From NCBI RefSeq assembly GCF_003435375.1, contig NZ_QWGL01000044.1, forward strand, positions 1 through 19,405: 19,405 nt of DNA, written 5' to 3'. The notes beneath the pieces were generated by a model. That model ran no database searches, was not told the DNA's origin, and saw only the letters and a list, made by a program, of their open reading frames with translations. This DNA is from Clostridium sp. AM34-11AC. GTDB lineage: Bacteria > Bacillota > Clostridia > Lachnospirales > Lachnospiraceae. The position numbers were made by a program, and so were the translations under genes. This document shows, one piece after another, positions 1 to 6,257 of this stretch (position 1 is its first letter; every line of letters begins with the position of its first letter).

Positions 1-33
1 AAAAAAGAGTCATCCGATGGATGGCTCTTTTTT
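1..33. terminator. Intrinsic terminator of a gene left of the window
   Basis: A 9-bp stem (GAGTCATCC with GGATGGCTC, one G-T pair) is flanked by six A on the left and six T on the right, so it can end transcription in both directions. It probably closes a gene lying to the left and insulates the diguanylate cyclase that follows. Confidence 0.8.
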
Positions 34-161
34 CTATGTTCAAGCCCAGCCGGGCTCGAACGGTTCGAAGTCCAGGCTCCGATCTGTTCATCGCAGGAGA
101 CATCATGTGCGATCAAAAATTATTTATTTTTTCAGAAAAAACAAGCAACTTCTGATTTTTG

Positions 162-170
162 TGCTATAAT
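162..170 (+). promoter_or_regulatory. Extended -10 promoter of the diguanylate cyclase gene
   Basis: TG at 162-163, one base, then a perfect TATAAT at 165-170. No good -35 hexamer lies 17 bases upstream, which fits an extended -10 promoter. The expected start near 177 gives a leader of about 40 bases before the GTG at 215. The same TGC-TATAAT arrangement recurs before tnpB and upstream of repeat C. Confidence 0.6.
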
Positions 171-214
171 GCTTTATTATGAAAAAATCCGATGTATAAA
201 ACGAGGTGAATGAG

Positions 215-1975
215 GTGAAGAAAAAAATACTTGTGCCTCTTAGCGTTTTTTTACTGGGCATATGCCTTGCCGGTTTGCTTGTATGGAAAACAGATACCCA
301 CGAAAAAGAACAGAGACGCACAACAGCACAATTAAATGCAACAACCTATGGTGAACGGATAAAAAATGAGATTACGAATGGGATCGAAATTACGGATGCT
401 CTGAAGCAGATCTTAATCAGTGAAGATGGAGAGATCAATCACTTTGACACGATTGCAGAAAATCTTATGTCTGATTCGGTTGAAAGTGTGCAGATTGCTC
501 CGGATGGTATTGTGACAGATATTTATCCTGCAGAGGGAAACGAGGCAGGTAAAATTGACCTGTTCCATGATAAGGACCGCAGCAAAATTTCCTGTTATGC
601 AAGAGACAATCATACACTGATTACACAGGGACCATTCGAATTGAAACAGAGCAGCTATGGAATTGCTGTTCGCAATCCAATTTACCTGAAAAATGCAAAC
701 GGACAAGAATATTTCTGGGGATTTACGATTGTTATCTTGCGCGTTCCTGATATTTTTTCAAACTCAATTGAAGCACTTTCGAATTTTGGATATGAATATA
801 GACTTTCTAAAAAAGACGCTCCCTGGAGTGACGATTATAAAGTTGTTTATCAGTCAGATGGTCAAATGACTGCTCCTGTTTCTTATGAATTTACGATTGG
901 AGGGGGAAAATGGAGATTTGAAGTAACTCCTAAAAGCGGATGGAGGAATGATTGTTTAATTGCGACAGTCAGTGGAATATTTATGGCAGTCACCTTGCTT
1001 TTGTCAGGTCTTACCAGGGTATGGCTGGTATCGAAAGAAAACAAAAATAAATTTCAAATATTGGCGCACACGGATTCTCTTACTAAAATTAACAATCGCT
1101 ATGGATTTGATGAATTAGCGGAAAAAATGATGGATAAAAATCCGAAAATGCATTTTGTAGCCGGACTCCTTGATATTGATGATTTTAAGTTTATTAATGA
1201 TATTTACGGACATGTCTACGGTGACAAGGCATTAAAGAGTCTGGCAGATAGTATGAAAGACTTTTTCCCACCGGATACATTGCTGGGAAGAAACGGTGGT
1301 GACGAATTCTGTATTCTTTTACGAAATTGTACCTGTGAAGAAGCAGAAGAACAACTGCAGCAATTCATCAAGCTCCCTAAGACATTCTCATGCAAGGGTA
1401 AAGAATATCAATTTTATATTTCTCTTGGCTATGCGGAATATCCTACCTTTGCTTCCAATCGATCCCAGCTTTTGCGTTGTGCAGATGCAGCTCTTTATGA
1501 AATAAAGCTTCACGGAAAAAATGGATGTATGGCTTACAGGAAAGGTCTTCAATCTGGAGTTCGCAAACAGTTGGGATTTGCCCTTAAAGACATTTCGGAA
1601 CATCTTCCGGGTGCATTTATTATATACAGAGCAGATAAAGAAGATGATGAACTTTTTTATGCTAACAACGAATTTCTTCATATGGCCGGATATAAAAACG
1701 TAGATGAACTCTTTCAGATCACAAAGAAAAGTTTTCGTAATCTGATTCGGGAAGATGAGCGGCAACAGATAGAATCAAGTATTTGGAAACAGATTGATGA
1801 CGGTAATGAAAATGCCTATATTCATTTCCAGCTTCGAAAAGCTGATGGATCCTATCTTTCGGTACTTGACCATGGAAGAATTGTGGAGAGTCGGCAATAC
1901 GGAAGAGTATTTTATGTATTGTTTATGGATTGGGAGGATATGCACATTCGTTACAGTGATAAATTTTCCGGATAA
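215..1975 (+). CDS. Membrane-anchored CHASE-GGDEF-PAS diguanylate cyclase
   Basis: Predicted to make cyclic di-GMP from two GTP in response to a signal sensed outside the cell. The order is a transmembrane helix (about residues 5-24), an extracellular CHASE-like domain (about 45-240, with an APDG...YP...NE stretch and a GP..L...YG.A.R.P stretch), a second helix (about 248-271), a GGDEF domain (about 280-445) and a PAS-like domain (about 460-575). The catalytic GGDEF motif is intact at residues 361-365, and HTDSLT and DIDDFK are present. The inhibitory RxxD site is not seen: the aligned position reads PPDT. I chose the GTG at 215 because GAGGTGA sits 6 bases upstream; a GTG at 206 is in frame but lacks a ribosome site. 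The gene stands alone, between a terminator and repeat A. A PAS domain after GGDEF with nothing behind it is slightly unusual. Family call is firm; the signal is unknown. Confidence 0.88.
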   Translation: MKKKILVPLSVFLLGICLAGLLVWKTDTHEKEQRRTTAQLNATTYGERIKNEITNGIEITDALKQILISEDGEINHFDTIAENLMSDSVESVQIAPDGIVTDIYPAEGNEAGKIDLFHDKDRSKISCYARDNHTLITQGPFELKQSSYGIAVRNPIYLKNANGQEYFWGFTIVILRVPDIFSNSIEALSNFGYEYRLSKKDAPWSDDYKVVYQSDGQMTAPVSYEFTIGGGKWRFEVTPKSGWRNDCLIATVSGIFMAVTLLLSGLTRVWLVSKENKNKFQILAHTDSLTKINNRYGFDELAEKMMDKNPKMHFVAGLLDIDDFKFINDIYGHVYGDKALKSLADSMKDFFPPDTLLGRNGGDEFCILLRNCTCEEAEEQLQQFIKLPKTFSCKGKEYQFYISLGYAEYPTFASNRSQLLRCADAALYEIKLHGKNGCMAYRKGLQSGVRKQLGFALKDISEHLPGAFIIYRADKEDDELFYANNEFLHMAGYKNVDELFQITKKSFRNLIREDERQQIESSIWKQIDDGNENAYIHFQLRKADGSYLSVLDHGRIVESRQYGRVFYVLFMDWEDMHIRYSDKFSG

Positions 1976-2009
1976 TTAAAATGCCTTGTGCATTTTCGCA
2001 GATACAGAG

Positions 2010-2192
2010 TTCAAGTCGAACGTCCGTGAGACTTGGCGCGTAATTCTGGTTAGCGCAAGCTGACATATTCTTTACAGAATCACTGTGCATCCTCGCGGAG
2101 CGTTTATCTCGGTCGGAGAACTAACGCCCACTGAGACTTATTTGTTATGACTCACCACTTGAAGAGGTGGGAGTCTTCTCGACTGAGATAAA
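2010..2192 (+). repeat. Structured repeat copy A, IS200/IS605 end-like relic
   Basis: This stretch matches copy B (12511-12632) in the same orientation. Its right half matches copy C (10127-10280) in the opposite orientation. It contains nested pairings: ATTCTG with CAGAAT around a GTTAGC-GCAA-GCTGAC tetraloop hairpin; GCGC with GTGC; and a long outer stem TATCTCGGTCGGAGAA with TTCTCGACTGAGATA. Inside that stem is an ACTCACC...GGTGGGAGT segment like the right-end hairpins of tnpB elements. No transposase gene is attached. I read it as a tnpB-end or omega-RNA relic. It could also be a non-mobile structured RNA repeat. Confidence 0.6.
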
Positions 2193-2248
2193 AACAGCCA
2201 GTAATTCAGCGGCATTATTATTTTCGCCGGAGTTACGGGCTGTTTTTT
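2191..2248. terminator. Bidirectional terminator between repeat A and the iron-type dehydrogenase
   Basis: The arms AACAGCC and GGCTGTT extend inward through GTAA/TTAC and CGGC/GCCG pairings. T6 follows on the plus strand, and the flanking A run gives T5 on the minus strand. It most likely ends the minus-strand dehydrogenase transcript. The bases 2249-2320 hold nothing I recognise. Confidence 0.75.
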
Positions 2249-2320
2249 GATGATATGTGTTCGTAGACGCTGTCAGGGCAGGTTCTGTAGGTGTAATTGA
2301 GGAGATATATCAAGAAAATT

Positions 2321-3424
2321 TTATAAAGAGCCTGTCTGTTTCTTAAATTCCTGTCCGATCTTATTCTGTTCTTTCATGCATGCAATAAATTTCTCACGGG
2401 TCACATCCTTCGGGCGGTACTGCCATTCGGTGGAAGTAAGAATTCTATCTGCCATGAGATCGAATTCATCTTCAGTGATATCGATATCATCGAAGCATAC
2501 CGGAAGACCGATACTGGCATTGAATTTCATGATCGTATCACGGAGAGCGTTCGCGCCTTCATAGGTGAGCAGGCAGAGAACACCGAGGGATACGACTTCG
2601 CCGTGCAGGTGTTCGTGACCATGACGCGTGATCGTGGAGCCGTTATAGACACAGTGCGCGAGGGAGGAATTGTAGTAATAATCCGGAATATGAGTCGTCA
2701 TATTGGAAACGATACCGGTGGAGACGATGATATCCAAAGTGACCTGCATGAGGGCATCGCTGACTTTGTGCGCTTTTAAGGATGCGAGTGCCTCTTTTCC
2801 ATAATCCAGGAGCGGTTGTGTGCAGACTTTACTGAGCTGGACACCCATTAACGGAGTATGGCTTAAGTGCTTACCTTTGCTGGAAAAAACAGCCTCACAT
2901 TCTTTGGAGAGTGCGTCGCCGATTCCGGCCCAGAGGAGGTCATAAGGAGAATCCGCAATCACGGCGGTATTGATGAAGGTATGATCCGCAAGCTTCGGAT
3001 AATAATATTCCCGGAAGGTGCCGTTGGCATTGTAGATGACACAGATGGCAGTCACGGCCGCGCAGTTGCTGGCAACGGTCGGGAAGGTAAATAGTGGTTT
3101 GTCAAGTTCGTTTGCTACATATTTTGCGGTGTCGCAGGCTCTTCCTCCACCGACACCAAAGATAATATCTGCGTTGCGGACAGCCGGATTCGCGATCAAT
3201 GCATTGCCGTTCTCGTAGCTGGAATCACCGCCGTACCAGATGAAATCCGTGATCTCAAGATCGGAGCCCTTGATGCCTTCCAAGAGTGCATCTTTTGTTT
3301 TTTCCATGGCTGTTTTACCACCGATCACGACTGCCTTTTTTCCATAGTTTCTTGCGACGTATGGAAGTTCCTTGTAACAATTTTCACCGATGGAGTAATT
3401 AGGAAGATATACACTGTAACTCAT
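2321..3424 (-). CDS. Iron-type alcohol dehydrogenase, glycerol dehydrogenase-like
   Basis: A 367-residue member of the group III metal-dependent alcohol dehydrogenase family (GldA-like), which oxidises glycerol or a related hydroxy compound with NAD(P). The dinucleotide loop GGGRACD is at residues 92-98. The three metal ligands of GldA have counterparts at D170 (GIGDALSKECE), H257 (SLAHCVYNG) and H274 (LHGEVV). Length fits the family. An in-frame TTG 14 codons upstream would extend the protein but has no ribosome site. The ATG at 3424 follows AAAGGCAG and begins a normal GldA-type N-terminus, so I used it. It is monocistronic, with its own promoter (3588-3615) and a leader of about 157 bases. 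Substrate cannot be read from sequence; hydroxycarboxylate dehydrogenases such as HcxA belong to the same family. Confidence 0.87.
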   Translation of the reverse strand: MSYSVYLPNYSIGENCYKELPYVARNYGKKAVVIGGKTAMEKTKDALLEGIKGSDLEITDFIWYGGDSSYENGNALIANPAVRNADIIFGVGGGRACDTAKYVANELDKPLFTFPTVASNCAAVTAICVIYNANGTFREYYYPKLADHTFINTAVIADSPYDLLWAGIGDALSKECEAVFSSKGKHLSHTPLMGVQLSKVCTQPLLDYGKEALASLKAHKVSDALMQVTLDIIVSTGIVSNMTTHIPDYYYNSSLAHCVYNGSTITRHGHEHLHGEVVSLGVLCLLTYEGANALRDTIMKFNASIGLPVCFDDIDITEDEFDLMADRILTSTEWQYRPKDVTREKFIACMKEQNKIGQEFKKQTGSL

Positions 3425-3581
3425 TTGCTTCTGCCTTTCTTGTTCTTTCTTGTTGTGAGCTGACAAATATCCGGAATAAACAATATCTGTCAGATTGTGG
3501 GGGTAACTGTTAGAGGATAGAATAAACTATCCAGAGGCGTTACGGTTGATAGTAAAGATTTGTCATCAAAATGGATAACAT
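3425..3581 (-). other. Structured 5' leader of the iron-type dehydrogenase
   Basis: The untranslated leader carries a nested hairpin: GGATAG (3515-3520) with CTATCC (3527-3532) inside GTAAC (3503-3507) with GTTAC (3539-3543). A second weaker pairing (ACAAT..CTG with CAG..ATTGT) lies nearer the start codon. No terminator run or known riboswitch core is visible. Confidence 0.35.
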
Positions 3582-3587
3582 ATCAAT

Positions 3588-3615
3588 ATTATAGGCGTTT
3601 GGAAAAATAATTCAA
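3588..3615 (-). promoter_or_regulatory. Sigma-A promoter of the iron-type dehydrogenase
   Basis: On the minus strand TTGAAT (3615-3610) is followed by 16 bases and a perfect TATAAT (3593-3588). The start is expected near 3581. It reads away from the hsp20 promoter. Confidence 0.6.
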
Positions 3616-3802
3616 GATGTTCTTAATTTATGTCCTTTAAATTTTCCTGCCATTGCACATCACATTGTGCTACTGCAGAAAACCAATGCATGTATGATCA
3701 TGATTATGCACGAGGAGTGTGAGAGAAATAAGAAGATGCCAGATAGTTTCTAACTGTCCCAGCGGATTTTGAAAATAAGGAATATTTGAGCAGGAAAAAA
3801 AG
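3616..3802. other. Intergenic stretch with nothing recognised
   Basis: About 190 A+T-rich bases lie between the diverging dehydrogenase and hsp20 promoters. A short open frame on the minus strand here overlaps the CIRCE promoter, has no ribosome site and is not credible. Only a weak GATAGTT/AACTGTC pairing was seen. Confidence 0.5.
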
Positions 3803-3819
3803 TTCACAATTAATTCACA
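3803..3819 (+). promoter_or_regulatory. TTCACA direct repeat upstream of CIRCE (hsp20 copy 1)
   Basis: Two TTCACA hexamers, at 3803-3808 and 3814-3819, have an 11-base period and end 5 bases before CIRCE. The same pair with the same spacings precedes the second hsp20 (12802-12818). The period of about one helical turn suggests a protein site, but it does not match the CtsR heptad repeat. Confidence 0.4.
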
Positions 3820-3824
3820 AAAAA

Positions 3825-3851
3825 TTAGCACTCGCCTCTTGACAGTGCTAA
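3825..3851 (+). promoter_or_regulatory. CIRCE operator for HrcA
   Basis: TTAGCACTC, nine bases, CAGTGCTAA. This is the CIRCE inverted repeat with one departure from consensus (C instead of G at the first base of the right arm). It overlaps the -35 of the hsp20 promoter, as expected for repression by HrcA. hrcA is not in this window. Confidence 0.93.
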
Positions 3852-3867
3852 TCATATGTGCTATAGT
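3839..3867 (+). promoter_or_regulatory. Sigma-A promoter of hsp20 copy 1
   Basis: TTGACA (3839-3844), 17 bases, TATAGT (3862-3867). The -35 lies inside the spacer and right arm of CIRCE. The transcript leader is about 105 bases and contains a 7-bp hairpin (GGAGATT with AATCTCC). Confidence 0.88.
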
Positions 3868-3979
3868 ACATACAGAACAAAGGAAGAGAGAAAGAAATCA
3901 AAGGGATGCAAAAAGTCCTGGAGATTTTCAGAATCTCCCAGACAATAGATTTCAGATATTCTGATTGGAGGAATGATTT

Positions 3980-4429
3980 ATGTATATGCCGAGTATTTTT
4001 GGAGAGAGTTTATTTGATGATATGTTCCCGTTTGATGACAGCTTCTTTACTTCTAAGAAGAATCCGCTGTATGGAAAGAATGCTTCGAGAGTTATGAAAA
4101 CTGATATCAAGGAGAATGAAGGTTCCTATGAACTGGACATCGATCTTCCGGGATTCAAGAAAGATGAGATCACTGCAGAATTGAAAGATGGTTATCTGAC
4201 CGTCAGCGCTGCTAAGGGTCTTGATAAGGATGAGGAAGATAAGAAAGGTCACTATATCCGTCAGGAGCGTTATTCCGGAGCAATGAGCAGAACCTTCTAT
4301 GTTGGCGAAGATGTAAAGCAGGAAGATATCAAGGCTAAATTTGAAAATGGTATCTTAAGCCTGTCCGTTCCGAAACCAGTTGAGCAGAAGAAGGTTGAAA
4401 CTTCTAAGCGTATTGCGATCGAAGGTTAA
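3980..4429 (+). CDS. hsp20: Hsp20-family small heat-shock protein, copy 1
   Basis: A 149-residue alpha-crystallin-domain holdase that binds unfolding proteins in the cytoplasm without ATP and hands them to ATP-dependent chaperones. The N-terminal arm (about 1-37) is rich in F and M. The alpha-crystallin domain (about 38-135) contains YELDIDLPGFKKDEI and the A-x-x-x-N-G-I-L motif (KFENGILSLSVPK). A short tail with RIAIEG supplies an I-x-I contact. GGAGGA sits 7 bases before the ATG. By eye about three quarters of residues match the second copy at 12997. The promoter, CIRCE and first part of the leader are also duplicated. It is a single-gene unit closed by the terminator at 4495. Confidence 0.95.
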   Translation: MYMPSIFGESLFDDMFPFDDSFFTSKKNPLYGKNASRVMKTDIKENEGSYELDIDLPGFKKDEITAELKDGYLTVSAAKGLDKDEEDKKGHYIRQERYSGAMSRTFYVGEDVKQEDIKAKFENGILSLSVPKPVEQKKVETSKRIAIEG

Positions 4430-4494
4430 GGAAGCGCGGCAGACAGTGAAAGCTACCTGCGGTGTATGGTATCAATGAAAATAACCTGTAGCTG

Positions 4495-4545
4495 AAAAGG
4501 ACCGTTGCCTTTGCAGAGAGATCTGTGGGGCAGCGGTCCTTTTTT
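4495..4545 (+). terminator. Terminator of hsp20 copy 1
   Basis: AAAAGGACCG-TTGCC pairs with GGCA-G-CGGTCCTTTT and is followed by a T run (4540-4545). The 65 bases between the hsp20 stop and this stem show nothing else. Confidence 0.85.
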
Positions 4546-4546
4546 A

Positions 4547-4682
4547 TGTAACAGGAAATTCATAGGAAGTTCCTGTTACATAAAAAGGCACTGACGTGCC
4601 CCAAATGCGCACTCGCGCGAAGATGCAGATTGTCGCAAGCGCCTGCGCGTGGCGCGAGAATGTGCCAAGGCACATTCTTTTA
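4547..4682 (+). repeat. Intergenic hairpin repeat D1
   Basis: Four hairpins in a row: TGTAACAGGAA/TTCCTGTTACA (4547-4580, perfect 11 bp), GGCAC/GTGCC (4587-4600), an outer CTCGCGC/GCGCGAG pairing (about 4612-4657), and AATGTGCC/GGCACATT (4659-4676) followed by CTTTT. The second half (from 4613) matches D2 at 17197-17263 closely, and the first hairpin matches D3 at 19023-19050. The open frame that crosses it is not a gene. Function is unknown; the last hairpin looks like a terminator. Confidence 0.6.
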
Positions 4683-4733
4683 TATAAAAGGTACAGCTGC
4701 ACGTTATTGGTTTATCATAAAATCGGCAGAATA

Positions 4734-4757
4734 CCCCCATTCCTCGTAGGTGGCGGG
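4734..4757 (+). repeat. IS605-type hairpin left of tnpB
   Basis: CCC-C-CCA-TT-CCT, loop CGT, AGG-TGG-C-GGG forms a stem of three 3-bp blocks. It resembles the right-end hairpin after tnpB (6208-6243), which also reads CCCCCA...TGG.GGG. It may be the left-end palindrome of the tnpB element or the right end of a lost neighbour. Confidence 0.4.
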
Positions 4758-4841
4758 ATGAATGCCACTATAACGATACACAGACAGATGTAAAACGGTA
4801 AGCAATTACAATTCTTTCTCTTCCCTTTTGTGAAACCATGT

Positions 4842-4849
4842 GCTATAAT
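4842..4849 (+). promoter_or_regulatory. Extended -10 promoter of tnpB
   Basis: TATAAT at 4844-4849 in the context TGTGC-TATAAT gives an extended -10. No matching -35 is present. The start is expected near 4856, inside the palindrome that follows. Confidence 0.55.
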
Positions 4850-4854
4850 TAACA

Positions 4855-4870
4855 CAGAACATATGTTCTG
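4855..4870 (+). promoter_or_regulatory. LexA-like box over the tnpB transcription start
   Basis: CAGAACATATGTTCTG is a perfect 16-base palindrome whose core GAAC-N4-GTTC is the SOS box recognised by LexA in Firmicutes. It begins 6 bases after the -10, so a bound repressor would block initiation. A DNA palindrome belonging to the transposon left end is the alternative reading. Confidence 0.5.
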
Positions 4871-4896
4871 CACCAATTAGGAAAGGAGGAACCGTT

Positions 4897-6147
4897 TTGT
4901 ATTTGACCGTATGCCAGCAGCTAAAGCATCTGTCCAAAGATGAATTCCTCATTCTACGGGAATTATGCCGCACAGCCAAAAACCTGACCAACCAGGCCAT
5001 CTACCAGGTACGGCAGCATTACTTTGAACATAGCCGGTATCTTCCATATGAGAAAAACTACGCCATCTTAAAGACTTCCGAAAACTATCGGCTGCTGAAT
5101 TCCAACATGGCCCAGCAGATCCTTAAGGAAGTGGATGGATCTTTTAAGTCTTTCTTCGGTCTGTTGAAACTGGCAAAGCAGGGGAAGTATCCGTTTTCAT
5201 CCTGCAGGCTGCCCAAATACCTTCCAAAAGACGGCTACGCAACCCTGATCGTCGGGTTTGTAAGACTGAATGGGAACCGGTTTGTCCTTCCGTACTCAGC
5301 AGCGTATAAGAAGCATCATAAACCGGTCACCATTACCATCCCGCCGGTCCTGGCAGATAAAACCATTAAGGAGATCCGTATCATCCCAAAAGCAGACGCC
5401 AGGTTCTTTGAGATCCAGTACACCTATCAGGTGGAAGCGGCTCAGAGAAATCTGAATCCAACCCATGCACTGGCGATCGACTTCGGGATCGACAATCTCA
5501 TGACGGCCGTTTCCAACAGAGGGGAAAGCTTCCTCATCGATGGGAAACGCTTAAAATCCATCAACCAGTGGTTCAACAAGCGGAACACCTGCCTGCAGAG
5601 CGTCAAAGACAAGCAGCACTACGGAAAGAAAACAACCAGACGTCAGGCCGTTTTGCAGAGGAAGAGAAACAACCAGGTCCGTGACTACATGGGTAAAGCA
5701 GCGAAACAGGTGGTCACCTACTGCATCCGGAACGATATCGGAACCCTGATCGTGGGCTACAATACCACATTTCAGCGCTCCTCAGATCTTGGCAGGCAGA
5801 TGAACCAGGTCTTTGTGGGAATTCCGTTCGGGATACTCCGCAGGAAACTGAAATATCTGTGTGAAATGAATGGGATCCGCTACGTGGAACAGGAGGAAAG
5901 CTATACTTCCATGGCATCCTTCTGGGATCTGGATGAAATGCCCGTATATGGAGAAGCAGGACTTGTGCCACCGGTCTTTTCCGGCCGCCGGATCTGCCGT
6001 GGCCTGTATCAGGACCGCTCTGGAAGGCGGATCAACGCTGATGTCAATGGTGCTTTAAATATCATGCGTAAATGTAACATTGTGAGCCTAAGGGCTCTAT
6101 ATGATAGAGGCGATGTGGATACGCCTGTAAGAATAAGGATCGCCTGA
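4897..6147 (+). CDS. tnpB: TnpB, RNA-guided nuclease of an IS200/IS605-type element
   Basis: A 416-residue TnpB (OrfB) protein. Members use an RNA from the element's right end to cut matching DNA and favour retention of the element. The N-terminal helical and OrfB region (about 1-180) precedes a split RuvC-like domain. Its likely catalytic residues are D195 (AIDFGIDN), the glutamates at 331-334 before YTS, and D382 (INADVNGA). The zinc-ribbon cysteines usual between YTS and the last aspartate are absent (only C367 there), as in a known TnpB subgroup. It starts at TTG 4897, with AAAGGAGGA ending 6 bases upstream. No tnpA transposase is nearby, so the element would need one in trans. The 3' end overlaps a strongly structured RNA. 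The frame is full length and appears intact. Confidence 0.93.
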   Translation: MYLTVCQQLKHLSKDEFLILRELCRTAKNLTNQAIYQVRQHYFEHSRYLPYEKNYAILKTSENYRLLNSNMAQQILKEVDGSFKSFFGLLKLAKQGKYPFSSCRLPKYLPKDGYATLIVGFVRLNGNRFVLPYSAAYKKHHKPVTITIPPVLADKTIKEIRIIPKADARFFEIQYTYQVEAAQRNLNPTHALAIDFGIDNLMTAVSNRGESFLIDGKRLKSINQWFNKRNTCLQSVKDKQHYGKKTTRRQAVLQRKRNNQVRDYMGKAAKQVVTYCIRNDIGTLIVGYNTTFQRSSDLGRQMNQVFVGIPFGILRRKLKYLCEMNGIRYVEQEESYTSMASFWDLDEMPVYGEAGLVPPVFSGRRICRGLYQDRSGRRINADVNGALNIMRKCNIVSLRALYDRGDVDTPVRIRIA

Positions 6148-6250
6148 GAGCGGGCGGAAACTCAAAGATCAAACTTCTTAAACGGGAGTCCAAGGATTCC
6201 CCAGAAGCCCCCACTTCAAATTTCTTCAAAATTAAGTGGTGGGTAATTCA
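6084..6250 (+). ncRNA. Putative omega RNA and right end of the tnpB element
   Basis: From the last codons of tnpB onward there is a string of stems: GAGCC-TAAG-GGCTC (6084-6097), GGCGAT with ATCGCC (6109-6144), GGGAGTCC-AA-GGATTCCC (6184-6201) and CCCCCACTT with AAGTGGTGGG (6208-6243). This matches the known arrangement in which the tnpB 3' end and right end encode the guide RNA scaffold. The guide would be the bases just beyond about 6244-6252. Boundaries are estimates. Confidence 0.6.
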
Positions 6251-6257
6251 CGATAGA

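Noticed and set aside
38..90. T-arm-like GTTCGAGCCCGGCT on the minus strand, suggesting a tRNA
   Set aside because: No acceptor, D or anticodon arm could be fitted around it; at most it is a tRNA scrap or chance.
2010..2192. CRISPR-like or riboswitch interpretation of repeats A-C
   Set aside because: Copies are single and far apart with no spacers, and they match no riboswitch core I know; similarity to IS605 ends fits better.
3868..3979. RNA thermometer in the hsp20 leader
   Set aside because: A TCTCC stretch could pair with the GGAGG ribosome site in copy 1, but the pairing is not present in copy 2, and CIRCE already explains heat control.
3906..4097. Open frame running from the hsp20 leader into hsp20 in another frame, with a similar one at 12857-13111
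   Set aside because: The shared residues arise where the nucleotide sequence around the hsp20 ribosome site and start is conserved; no ribosome site of its own and hsp20 codon use explains the rest.
4596..4793. 65-codon open frame on the plus strand
   Set aside because: It runs through the hairpins of repeat D1, has no ribosome site and no protein-like composition.
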